Below are positions 36,531-44,068 of a stretch of 64,000 nucleotides of DNA, piece after piece (positions within the stretch are counted from its first letter, which is position 1; each line of letters begins with the position of its first letter). Where the stretch lies: positions 246,001-310,000 of the forward strand of contig JAHBWE010000011.1 of NCBI GenBank assembly GCA_019637155.1, given 5' to 3'. A program made the translations under genes and the position numbers. Under the pieces are notes generated by a model. That model saw only the letters and a program-made list of their open reading frames with translations. It was not told where the DNA came from and made no database searches. Source of the DNA: Labilithrix sp. GTDB lineage: Bacteria; Myxococcota_A; Polyangia; Polyangiales; Polyangiaceae.

Positions 36531-37199
36531 TCAGTTACAGCCTGCGGGCTGGCCGCAGACGAACAACTTGAACCCGTTGCAGGTCTTCTCGGCGCACGCA
36601 CCGGCGTCGCCGCACTCCTCGCTCGTCTTGCAGACCTGCGGATGGACGGTCGTGTTCGGACCGCCGCCAGTGGTGCACGAGCGGCGGCACTCCGTCTGCA
36701 CCTCGTCGGTGCGCATGAAGCAGCAGCGGTCACGCTGGTCGGTGCAGTCCGCCTTCTCGTCGCACTCCATGCGGAGACCGGCGTCGGGTCCGCGGTTGTT
36801 GCAACCGCCGCCGCCACCACCGCCACCGCCGCCGAAGCCGCCGCTCCTGCACGTCGCCTCACCGCCGTTCGGGCGCACGCAGCAGTAACCGCTGCCACCG
36901 CCGCCTCCTCCTCCGCCGCCGCCTCCGCCGCCACCGGCATCGCACGTCGCCGCGCCGCACGTGAGCTGGCGCGGGTTCGAGACCGGCGTCGATCCGCTCG
37001 ACGACGTGCCCGCGTCGTCGGGCGTGGAGCCGCTCGACGAGGTGCTCGAGGTCGATCCTCCTTCGCCCGAGCTCGACGCCGCGCCGTCGACGTCCGGGAT
37101 CGCGGCCGGATCGTCGTCGCCTCCGCAGCCGGCGACGATACCGAACGTGGCGACCGCGCCGAGACCCATCATCGACACCAGCAACGCGACTCGGCGCAT
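36531..37199 (-). CDS. Gly- and Cys-rich lipoprotein, tandem paralogue A
   Basis: A 222-residue protein with signal sequence ending VAGCGGDDDPAAIP, a Ser/Gly/Thr linker, and a C-terminal domain of about 18 Cys, including RCCFMRTDEVQTECRR and AECGDAGACAEKTC-like motifs. It contains two runs of 10 to 14 consecutive Gly. An excellent ribosome site (GGAGGG) precedes the ATG at 37199. The C-terminal 40 residues are nearly identical to paralogue B, while the Gly runs differ in length. It may form a surface-exposed disulphide domain. Nothing reveals its partner. Confidence 0.7.
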   Translation of the reverse strand: MRRVALLVSMMGLGAVATFGIVAGCGGDDDPAAIPDVDGAASSSGEGGSTSSTSSSGSTPDDAGTSSSGSTPVSNPRQLTCGAATCDAGGGGGGGGGGGGGGSGYCCVRPNGGEATCRSGGFGGGGGGGGGGCNNRGPDAGLRMECDEKADCTDQRDRCCFMRTDEVQTECRRSCTTGGGPNTTVHPQVCKTSEECGDAGACAEKTCNGFKLFVCGQPAGCN

Positions 37200-37282
37200 G
37201 TTCCCTCCGTGCGATCTTGGATCGTGCCTTGTTACAGGCGTGTCGCCAAGCTTTCGCGGCTGGTAGATTTGCTGACCACGCT

Positions 37283-37945
37283 TCAGAACGCGTAACGAAG
37301 GGAGATTCCGCCGTCGAGGGCGAGCGGCGTGTCGCTCGAACGACCCGATTTTGCGAAGCCGGTGGCGAAGCGGACGCCGCTGTTCAGCCCGAGCGCGAGG
37401 TGGCGATCGATCTGGAACCACTCGAAGCCGGCGCGGAAGCCGACCCACGGCGAGAGCTCTTCGGCGTCGTTGAAGCCGTGCAGGCCGAGCGCGTTCCGCG
37501 CGATGCGCGCCGTCATCGCGCCGACGCCGGGCTGGCCGTAGATCCCGATGCGCTCGGTGATGCGCCACGTGAGGCGCGCGCCGCCGCCGAAGCCGAAGAG
37601 CGAGAACACGCGCGTGCGCGGCGCTTCTTCTTTGTTCCCGGTGGTCGTGAACGCGAGCTCCGTCTCGCCGTAGAGCATCAGCCACTCGAGGAGCTCGTAG
37701 CCGATCTGACCGTGGAACCACGGACCGGGCGGCGCGAGCTTGCCGAACTGACCGAGGAAGCCGATCGCGCCGATCGACGCGTCGACGACGAGCCCCTTCG
37801 CGTACGGCGCGGGCGGCGGCGCGTCCTCCGGCTCGCGCTCGCGCTCGTACGCGGGACCCGCGGGCTTCGCCCCGTCCTCCGCCGCGCGCGCGCCCCCCGC
37901 GACGAAGACGAGCGCCAGCGCGGTCGCGATCGCGGACGGCCTCAT
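37283..37945 (-). CDS. Outer-membrane beta-barrel-like protein
   Basis: A 220-residue protein with signal peptide ending GGARA. Alternating hydrophobic strands (YELLEWLMLYGETELAF, RVFSLFGFGGGARL, WVGFRAGFEWFQI) and a C-terminal aromatic (GGISLRYAF) fit a small outer-membrane barrel of perhaps eight strands. It could be related to the CglE-type gliding-motility barrels of myxobacteria, but no specific motif supports that. It lies 15 nt from the CAP-domain gene on the same strand. Confidence 0.65.
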   Translation of the reverse strand: MRPSAIATALALVFVAGGARAAEDGAKPAGPAYEREREPEDAPPPAPYAKGLVVDASIGAIGFLGQFGKLAPPGPWFHGQIGYELLEWLMLYGETELAFTTTGNKEEAPRTRVFSLFGFGGGARLTWRITERIGIYGQPGVGAMTARIARNALGLHGFNDAEELSPWVGFRAGFEWFQIDRHLALGLNSGVRFATGFAKSGRSSDTPLALDGGISLRYAF

Positions 37946-37960
37946 CGACGCGAGCTTACG

Positions 37961-38464
37961 TCAGCGGAAGTTCTGGACGCTCCAGAAATCGCCGTTCGGC
38001 AGCTCGTGGAACCCGCACGCGACCTCGGTGTACTTCCGGCTCGCCATGTTCTCGTAGTGCCCGCCGCCGGGCCCTTCGGCCCACATGTCCGCGAGGCACT
38101 CGGGGAGCCCCTCTTCGAGAGATCCAGGATAAGCGGGACATTCGTTCTGAGCGAGCTGCTCGCAGGAGGGGAACGCGCCGTGCGCCTTGCCGCTCTTCGC
38201 GTCGCTCTGTGCTTCGCCGTCGGCGCAGCGCTCGCCCGCGGACCAGCGCTCGAGCGCGGGCACGCCCCTCTGCGCGCGGTACTCGTTGACGATCTTGAAG
38301 CACTTCTCGGCGTCGGAGCTGCCGGTCGCGGTGACGGCGGGCGCGTTGTTCGTGCGCCGGCGGAGCGGGCTCCCGCTCCGGAGCTGGGTCGGGTCTTCGG
38401 TCTCGCAGCTCGCGAGCGCGAGGCTCAACGCGGCGCTCGACAAGAACGTGATGCCCCCGCGCAT
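37961..38464 (-). CDS. CAP/SCP-domain (PR1-like) secreted lipoprotein
   Basis: A 167-residue protein. The signal ends LALASC and the mature part begins with ETEDPTQL and a short linker. IVNEYRAQRGVPALERW is the CAP-family helix, and GPGGGHYENMASRKYTEVACGFHE matches the C-terminal CAP motif GHYxNM with its following Cys. Functions in this family include lipid and protein binding. It sits between sdhB and the outer-membrane barrel with 15-nt spacings, so all may share a transcript. Confidence 0.82.
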   Translation of the reverse strand: MRGGITFLSSAALSLALASCETEDPTQLRSGSPLRRRTNNAPAVTATGSSDAEKCFKIVNEYRAQRGVPALERWSAGERCADGEAQSDAKSGKAHGAFPSCEQLAQNECPAYPGSLEEGLPECLADMWAEGPGGGHYENMASRKYTEVACGFHELPNGDFWSVQNFR

Positions 38465-38479
38465 GCAGGGAGCATACAG

Positions 38480-39265
38480 CTACTTCAGCAGCCAGCCGAA
38501 GAGCATGTGCTTCGTCGTCTGGCGCGAGACGACCGCGATCGAATCGATGAGCGGGATCTCCTTCGGGCAGACCTCGACGCAGTTCTGCGCCTTGCCGCAG
38601 TCGGCGATGCCGCCGGGCTCCATCAGCGTCTCGAGGCGCTCGGGCGCGTGCATCTTCCCGCTCGGGTGCAGGTTGAAGAGGCGCACCTGGTTGATCGCGG
38701 CCGGGCCGATGAAGCCGCTGCTCTTGCCGTTCGCGTCCTGCACCGGGATCTGCGGGCAGGCCTCGAGGCAGCAGCCGCAGGTCATGCAGCGCGAGAGGGG
38801 GTAGGCCTCTTCCTGGTTGTCGGAGGCCTGGCGCGGGCCGGGGCCGAGCTCGTGCGAGCCGTCGAGGTGGACCCACGCCTTGATGTGCTTGAGGTCCTCG
38901 AACATGCGCGCGCGGTCGACGATGAGGTCGCGGATGAGCGGGAACTTCGTCATCGGCTGGAGCGTGACCGTCTCCCCGTTCGGCGCGACCTGATCGATGA
39001 GCGCGGAGCAGGCCTGGCGGACCTTGCCGTTCACGATCATCGTGCACGCGCCGCAGACCTCTTCGAGGCAGCACGAGTCCCACACCACCGGCGCGACCTT
39101 CTTGCCCTCGGTCGTCTTCGGCGCGCGCTGGATCTCCATCAGCGCGCTGATGACGTTCATGCGCGGGTGCCAGGGGATGTCGAACTCCTCCCAGCGCTTG
39201 GTGCTCTCGTCGGTCGGAGAGTCTTGCCGCAGGATCTTCAGCTTAACGGTGCGCGCCTCGGGCAT
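38480..39265 (-). CDS. sdhB: Succinate dehydrogenase/fumarate reductase iron-sulphur subunit
   Basis: A 261-residue subunit carrying electrons from the flavoprotein to the membrane. The [2Fe-2S] region is CCLEEVCGACTMIVNGKVRQAC, and the later cluster motifs are CMTCGCCLEACPQ and CGKAQNCVEVCPKE. It belongs with SdhA and SdhC, which lie about 6 kb away. The ATG at 39265 begins MPEARTVKLKI. It is 20 nt downstream of the MFS gene and 15 nt from the CAP-domain gene on the same strand. Confidence 0.92.
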   Translation of the reverse strand: MPEARTVKLKILRQDSPTDESTKRWEEFDIPWHPRMNVISALMEIQRAPKTTEGKKVAPVVWDSCCLEEVCGACTMIVNGKVRQACSALIDQVAPNGETVTLQPMTKFPLIRDLIVDRARMFEDLKHIKAWVHLDGSHELGPGPRQASDNQEEAYPLSRCMTCGCCLEACPQIPVQDANGKSSGFIGPAAINQVRLFNLHPSGKMHAPERLETLMEPGGIADCGKAQNCVEVCPKEIPLIDSIAVVSRQTTKHMLFGWLLK

Positions 39266-39285
39266 AGCGCCGACATATTGGGGGC

Positions 39286-40851
39286 TTACGCGGCTGGGGA
39301 CAAGCGCGGAGTCCGCGGAGTCCGCCGCAGGCTCCAAAGCGTGGAAAGCGCGAGCGCGACGAACGTGACCGCGGCCACGACGTCGAACGCGGCCGTCCAT
39401 CCGAGGCGCTTCGAGACGCTCCCGAGGACGATCGCGGCGAGGGTCGCGCCGACGTAGCCGACCGCGTCGATGAGCCCGGCCGCGGTCGCGGCGCTGCGGG
39501 CGCCGCCGACGTCGAGCGACACCGCGCCGGCGAGGAGCGAGTAGGGACCGAGGAGGAAGAGCCCGCACGTCGCGACGCCGATCGTCGCGATCGTCGGCGA
39601 GGTGACGCCGGCGTGCGCGAGCCCGAGCACGCAGAGGAGCAGCGCCGCGAGCGAGCAGCTCATGATCGGCGCGCGCCGCCCGGGCCCGAGCCGATCGGAG
39701 AGGCGCCCGGTCACGACCGACCCGACGATGCCCGCGACTCCGAAGAACGCGCTCTTCGCGATCGAGCTCGAGGTGGCCGACGCAACGTTCGCCGCGACGC
39801 TCACTTCATAGAGAAACCGCGGCGTCCACGTCATGAACCCAGCCCGCACGAACGTGAGCAAGAACGACAACCCCATCGCAAACCAAAACGCCCGAGACTT
39901 GGTCAGGTTCGAGAGGGCTCCGCCCTCTCGAGCTCTCCCGCCGGGGGATTCTTCGCGCGCGGAGCGCGCCTCGCCGCCCCCGGCCCCCCCGAGAGGGCGC
40001 CCGACCGGTTCGGGCCGCTCGGGCCGCTCGGGCCGCTCGGGCCGCTCGGGCCGCTCGGGCGGTTCGGGCCGCTCGGGGCCCCAGAAGCGGCCGCGAAAGC
40101 GGGCGCGAAGCGCCCCGAGCGCGAAGCGCGAGGGCCGTGTCTGGGGTGGGGGTGTCGGGGGCGAAGCCCCCGACGTTGAAGAGCGAAAGCGGGCGCGAAG
40201 CGCCCCGAGCGCGAAGCGCGAGGGCCGTGTCTGGGGTGGGGGTGTCGGGGGCGAAGCCCCCGACGTTGAAAGCCTGAGCTTTACCGTGACGGCGACCGCG
40301 AGCGTGATGGCGGGGTTGACGATGAAGAGCATGCGCCAGCCGGCGCCGGCGTGGACGAGGGCGCTCGAGAGGACGAGCGCGAGGACGTTGCCGACGTCGT
40401 AGCTGGTGGAGAGGATGCCCATCACGGTGCCGCGGCGCTCGGGGCCGAAGAGCTGGCCGACGAGGTTGACGAGCCCGCCCCAGCCGCCGGCTTGCACGAA
40501 GCGGTTCACGACGACGAGCACGCCGGTGAGCACGAGCCCGAGGCCGGCGCCGAACCTGCGCGGCGCGTCGAGCAGCGCGATCGCGAAGCACGCGGCGACG
40601 GTCGCGAAGAGGGAGCCGACGAGGACGTACTTGCCGCCCTTCACGTCGGCGAGAGGGCCGAGCACCAGCTTGCCGGCGGCGTACGCGCCGAGCGCGATGC
40701 CCATGACGAGCCCGGTCTGTTCGTTGTCGTAGCCGTAGTCGTTGGCGAGGAGGCTCAGCGCGGGCTCGACGTTCGCGCGACACAGATAGAACGCGGCGTA
40801 CGCGACGAGGAGCAGCGGCAGCACGCGTCGCGGCGGCATCGTGACGAGCAT
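39286..40851 (-). CDS. MFS transporter with a repeat-encoded central loop
   Basis: A 521-residue protein. The first six helices run from MLVTMPPRRVLPLLLVAYAAFY to the LFIVNPAITLAVAV region, and the last six from SRAFWFAMGLSFLLTF to the C-terminus. The overall sequence fits the organophosphate-antiporter-like (GlpT/UhpT) MFS group. Between helices 6 and 7 is an insert of about 120 residues with no similarity to MFS loops. It is read in frame from RepA, a 9-bp PER tandem repeat and two tandem RepB units. The Met at 40851 was chosen; an in-frame ATG lies 12 nt further in. It may be functional if the loop is tolerated, and expression would show whether it is an active transporter. Confidence 0.82.
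   Translation of the reverse strand: MLVTMPPRRVLPLLLVAYAAFYLCRANVEPALSLLANDYGYDNEQTGLVMGIALGAYAAGKLVLGPLADVKGGKYVLVGSLFATVAACFAIALLDAPRRFGAGLGLVLTGVLVVVNRFVQAGGWGGLVNLVGQLFGPERRGTVMGILSTSYDVGNVLALVLSSALVHAGAGWRMLFIVNPAITLAVAVTVKLRLSTSGASPPTPPPQTRPSRFALGALRARFRSSTSGASPPTPPPQTRPSRFALGALRARFRGRFWGPERPEPPERPERPERPERPERPEPVGRPLGGAGGGEARSAREESPGGRAREGGALSNLTKSRAFWFAMGLSFLLTFVRAGFMTWTPRFLYEVSVAANVASATSSSIAKSAFFGVAGIVGSVVTGRLSDRLGPGRRAPIMSCSLAALLLCVLGLAHAGVTSPTIATIGVATCGLFLLGPYSLLAGAVSLDVGGARSAATAAGLIDAVGYVGATLAAIVLGSVSKRLGWTAAFDVVAAVTFVALALSTLWSLRRTPRTPRLSPAA
39907..40000. repeat. RepA copy 2, inside the MFS gene
   Basis: The + strand of this segment carries GTTCGAGAGGGCTCCGCCCT and CTCGAGCTCTCCCGCCGGGGG, which match the reverse complement of RepA copy 1 (30877-30978) over most of its length with small differences in the central part. 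It contributes to the transporter's central loop in frame. Confidence 0.7.
40009..40077. repeat. 9-bp tandem repeat encoding Pro-Glu-Arg
   Basis: The unit CGGGCCGCT is repeated five times without change, then twice more with variants. Because the period is 9 bp, it does not shift the frame, and on the minus strand it encodes PER repeats within the transporter loop. It lies between the RepA copy and the tandem RepB units. Confidence 0.75.
40091..40270. repeat. Two tandem RepB units (90 bp each) in the MFS gene
   Basis: Units at 40091-40180 and 40181-40270 are identical except for two bases at the start. Each contains GGGGGCGAAGCCCCC and GCGGGCGCGAAGCGCCC hairpins. A unit is 90 bp, so the frame is preserved and each encodes 30 residues that include RPSRFALGALRARF. 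The same unit occurs outside genes at 50124 and at the end of the window. The near identity implies recent duplication. Confidence 0.85.
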
Positions 40852-41011
40852 AAGCGCGCGGCGCGGCTCCCTCGTGAATCCGAGGTGAAATGGCCTCACC
40901 AATCCGCTCCCGCGGAATCCAGCCTCCTGGGGGAAAACCCCCATGAAAGATCGTGATTTGAGACGCTTTTCGAATGGCGTCGGGAGGGAAGGAAATGAGA
41001 AATACGCCGGC

Positions 41012-41629
41012 ATGCGTTACCCCCTCCTCGCCGCCGTCGTGTCCCTCGGTCTCATCGCTTGCGGAGGCTCGCAGGACGCGAAGAGCGCCGCCGACGTGCA
41101 GACCGACTGGTCGACGTTCTCGGGCAAGTACTCCGACACGGCCTCGCCGCGCCACGCGCGCGCGGAGAAGGCGGACAAGGGCGAGGTCGCGGCGAAGGAG
41201 TCCGCGGCGAAGGCGAAGGAAGCGCCGGTCGAGAAGGAGGAGGCGCCCGCGCTCCCGTCGACGCCCGCGCCGAAGTCGTCGCGGGGCATGGTGAAGGGTG
41301 AGTCGCTCTCGTCGGTCTCGCTCGACATGCTCGGCGAGGCGGCGACGACGGGCACGAAGTCGAAGCTCGTCTCGAGCGGCATCGTGACGGGCACGAAGTA
41401 CGAGACGCTCACGGTCGAGACGAAGAAGGGCACGATCAAGATCACGCGCCCCGCCGCGAGCCCGAACCCGAGCGGCCCGGACGTCACCGCGCCGAAGGCG
41501 AAGTCCGCCGACCTCCCGAAGACGACCGCCTCCTGGTACGACGAGGACGCGGACGTCCTCGTCACCGTCACGACGCCGAAGGGCAAGTCCGCCGCGCAGA
41601 AGACGCTCGGCGCCGTCGTGAAGCGCTGA
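41012..41629 (+). CDS. Lipoprotein of unknown function
   Basis: A 205-residue protein starting MRYPLLAAVVSLGLIAC, with lipobox LIAC. A Lys/Glu/Ala-rich, probably disordered or helical region (residues about 35-90) leads to a beta-strand rich C-terminal half (VETKKGTIKITRP, DVLVTVTTPKGKSA). No family was recognised. An in-frame ATG further upstream would bypass the signal peptide and is not favoured. A strong terminator follows 39 nt after the stop. Confidence 0.7.
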   Translation: MRYPLLAAVVSLGLIACGGSQDAKSAADVQTDWSTFSGKYSDTASPRHARAEKADKGEVAAKESAAKAKEAPVEKEEAPALPSTPAPKSSRGMVKGESLSSVSLDMLGEAATTGTKSKLVSSGIVTGTKYETLTVETKKGTIKITRPAASPNPSGPDVTAPKAKSADLPKTTASWYDEDADVLVTVTTPKGKSAAQKTLGAVVKR

Positions 41630-41667
41630 GCCGCACCACGGACTTTCCGGCGCGCCGCGCGCCGGAC

Positions 41668-41716
41668 GAAGCCGGATCTCGAGCGTCGTAGGACGCGAGG
41701 TCCGGCTTCTTTTTTG
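41668..41716 (+). terminator. Intrinsic terminator
   Basis: A long hairpin: GAAGCCGGA (41668-41676) pairs with TCCGGCTTC (41701-41709), and inside it CTCG and GCGTC pair with GACGC and CGAG around a small loop. It is followed by a run of Ts (41709-41715). It fits termination of the lipoprotein gene just upstream. Confidence 0.85.
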
Positions 41717-41727
41717 CCCCGCGTCCC

Positions 41728-42843
41728 TCAGTCCTTCGTGACGTCGAGGACCGCGACGGTGCCGTTCGTCGCGTAGACGAGCTCGGTGTCGTTCTTGAAG
41801 AAGCCACGGTGACCGAGGTCGAGCGCGGGCGGGAGCGCGCGGACCTTCGAGGTCGTGACGTCGACGACGATCGCGTCGCGCGCGCCGCTCTCGACGAGGA
41901 GGCCGGCGTCGCTGATCGCGCGGAGGGCGTGGCCCGCCGCGTCCGCCTCGTCGCGCATCACCTTGCCGGTCGCGAGCGACACGACGCGCACGCGCCAGTG
42001 GGCGTCGCCGCGCTTCTTCGTCGAGACCGCGGCCCACTTGCCCTTCGGCGACACCACCGACTCGACGACGCGCCCGTCGGTCTCGAGGCACGCCGTCTTC
42101 TTGGTCGGGAACGGCGGCTTCAGGCCGATCGACACGAAGCACGCGCTCTCCGGCCGGACCGTGAGCGCGACCGCGGTCTGCCCGTCGGGGTGCGCGGCGA
42201 ACCGAGCGGCGCGCACGCCCGCCGTGTTGGGGAGGACCTTCGGCGGCGCCGAGAGGTCCGCGGGCGCGACGAAGAGCTCGTAGCGCGCGAGCGCCCCGTC
42301 GAGGCGGCCGGTCGCGCGCCGGAAGAAGAGCCACTTGCCATCGGCGGACAAACGCGGATCGTACGCGGCCTCCTCCACGACGCGGCGTCGCACGCGCCCC
42401 TCCGCGTCGGCGACGTAGAGCCAGTCCCCTGCGTCGAACGCGATGGCGGCCGGCCCGGCCGCGAGCCGACCACACGCGCCAAAGGGAAACGCGCTCGCGA
42501 TACGTGCACTCTGCACAAGATCGCGCCCGAACGCCGGCGACGCGAGCATGAACTCGAGCTCCTTCAGCTCCGCCGCCTTGCCGCCGATCGTGGACGCGGG
42601 GACGCGCGCCATCTCCGCGAGCCGCGTCTCCTCCGTCACCACGCCGCTCGCGACGTCGACGACGCGCACGTCGAACGCAGACCGCATCTCGGGATCGAGC
42701 CGCCGCAAGAGCGCCCGCTTCCCATCGGCCGACAACGACTCGAAGTGCCACGCGCTAGCCTCACCGCCCGCCTCCACCGCCCCCGCCTCGACCCCAACGA
42801 GGACCCCCGCGAGCCCGAGCATGACGACCGACCAACGCCGCAT
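41728..42843 (-). CDS. Secreted beta-propeller protein (TolB/WD40-like)
   Basis: A 371-residue protein with a hydrophobic N-terminal signal (MRRWSVVMLGLAGVLVGVEAG). Repeated DGK-type blades (LSADGKRALLRRL, LSADGKWLFFRRA, VSPKGKWAAVSTK, HPDGQTAVALT) give a TolB/PD40-like propeller. It may be periplasmic. I chose the inner ATG at 42843 as start because the N-terminus then begins with two Arg before the hydrophobic core. Its convergent neighbour is separated by the terminator. Confidence 0.72.
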   Translation of the reverse strand: MRRWSVVMLGLAGVLVGVEAGAVEAGGEASAWHFESLSADGKRALLRRLDPEMRSAFDVRVVDVASGVVTEETRLAEMARVPASTIGGKAAELKELEFMLASPAFGRDLVQSARIASAFPFGACGRLAAGPAAIAFDAGDWLYVADAEGRVRRRVVEEAAYDPRLSADGKWLFFRRATGRLDGALARYELFVAPADLSAPPKVLPNTAGVRAARFAAHPDGQTAVALTVRPESACFVSIGLKPPFPTKKTACLETDGRVVESVVSPKGKWAAVSTKKRGDAHWRVRVVSLATGKVMRDEADAAGHALRAISDAGLLVESGARDAIVVDVTTSKVRALPPALDLGHRGFFKNDTELVYATNGTVAVLDVTKD

Positions 42844-44068
42844 CCCCCCAGCCTGCACACCCCCCAACACAGGGCCAACTCTTCAACGCCGGACCTCTTC
42901 GGCCGCACGGACGCCGTACAAGACTATTTTTAGGCGTGCACGACTCTCCAGTCCGCTGCAACGCCTTCGGTATGCGGCGTCGCGAGGATCTGCCTTTCGC
43001 TACGCATCGCGCCCGCGCCCCAGCCAAGGCTCCCTCCCCGAGTCCACAACCCAGCCCCCCGCAGCCAACGTCCGCAAACGTAGCCCTTCTGCGTTCGGCC
43101 GAGCTCGCGCGAGGGATCGCCGACCTTCGCGAGCAGGCGCACAGCTCGAACCACACGGCCCGTTGCCAATCGCGCGAACGCAGCCCCAACCTCTCGGTCA
43201 CGAACCCGAGGCGAACAAGCGCGAAGCGACCGACCTCACGCGCTTCTCCGCTCGTCGCGCGCCGCCGTCGCGAGCACACTGGTCGATCCGCGCCGCCGCG
43301 GATCAACCTCCCGGCCCCCTCACGCTGCGAGCTCGGTTTGTTTCGCAACCAACGGCAGCCGCGGTTGTGGGCCCGCGCGCCGCCCCCACGTGCCACGCGC
43401 CGCCCCTCACGCGCCAGCGATCCGCGCCGTCGCGGATCAACCTCCCGTCATCATCATGCTGCGCGCTCGGTTTGCTTCGCGGTTGTGGGCCCCACGCGAC
43501 GCCGTCCGCGGGCACACCAAGCGATCCGCGCTGTCGCGGATCAGTCTCTCCGCCCCCACCCTCACGCTGCGCGCTCGGTTTGTTTCGCAACCGGTGGCAA
43601 CCGCGGTTGTGGGCCCCGCGCGCCGCCCCCGCGCGCCGCCCCTCACGCAACGCCAAGCGATCCGCGCCGTCGCGGATCAGCCTCTCCGCCCCCCTCACGC
43701 TGCGCGCTCGGTTGTTTCGCAACCGACGACGGCAGCCACGGTTGTGGGCCCGCTTCTCCGCACCGTCGTCGCGCGCCGCCCCCCCGCGCCGCCGTCGCGC
43801 GCCGTCCCCCCGTGCCGCCCCCCCGCGCCGCCGTCGCGTGTCGCTCCGCGCCGCCCCCACCCTCACGCTGCGCGCTCGGGTTTGTTCGCAACTGATGGCA
43901 GCCGCGGTTGTGGGCCCACGCACGCCGCTCCCCCGTGCCGCTCCCCCGTGCGCCGCCGTCGCGCGCCGCCTCCACGCTCACGGCGCTCTGCTGCGCGCTC
44001 GGGTCGTTCGCAACCGGTGGCGGTCGACGGTCACTACCTTTTGGGGCGGTCGCGTTACCGTCTGGGGG
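42844..44068. other. Gene-free region carrying the RepD array
   Basis: No convincing coding sequence occurs in these 1.2 kb on either strand: the open frames translate to Arg/Pro/Ala-rich low-complexity text with no ribosome sites or signals. The first 430 bp hold no repeats that I see apart from short GC-rich stretches. The remainder is the RepD array (next entry). Confidence 0.6.
43284..44033. repeat. RepD: array of degenerate palindromes and GCTCGGTT/GGTTGTGGGCCC units
   Basis: Two motifs alternate. One is the perfect-type palindrome GATCCGCG...CGCGGATC, present near 43285, 43418, 43522 and 43658. The other begins CTGCGCGCTCGGTTTG, continues through TTCGCAACC and ends GGTTGTGGGCCC, starting at about 43319, 43455, 43561, 43694, 43862 and 43989. 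Spacings vary between about 107 and 167 bp. The units are degenerate, so this is not CRISPR. Confidence 0.75.

Noticed and set aside
40852..41013. N-terminal extension of the MFS transporter
   Set aside because: The extra 54 residues are polar and unlike an MFS start, and the first transmembrane helix already follows the chosen start.
42936..43895. Possible protein-coding gene in the RepD region
   Set aside because: Its translation is Arg/Pro/Ala low complexity produced by the repeats, has no ribosome site, and the repeats vary without respect for frame.
43284..44033. CRISPR array
   Set aside because: Repeat units are long, degenerate and irregularly spaced, and no cas gene is near. Spacer-like unique segments of constant length are missing.
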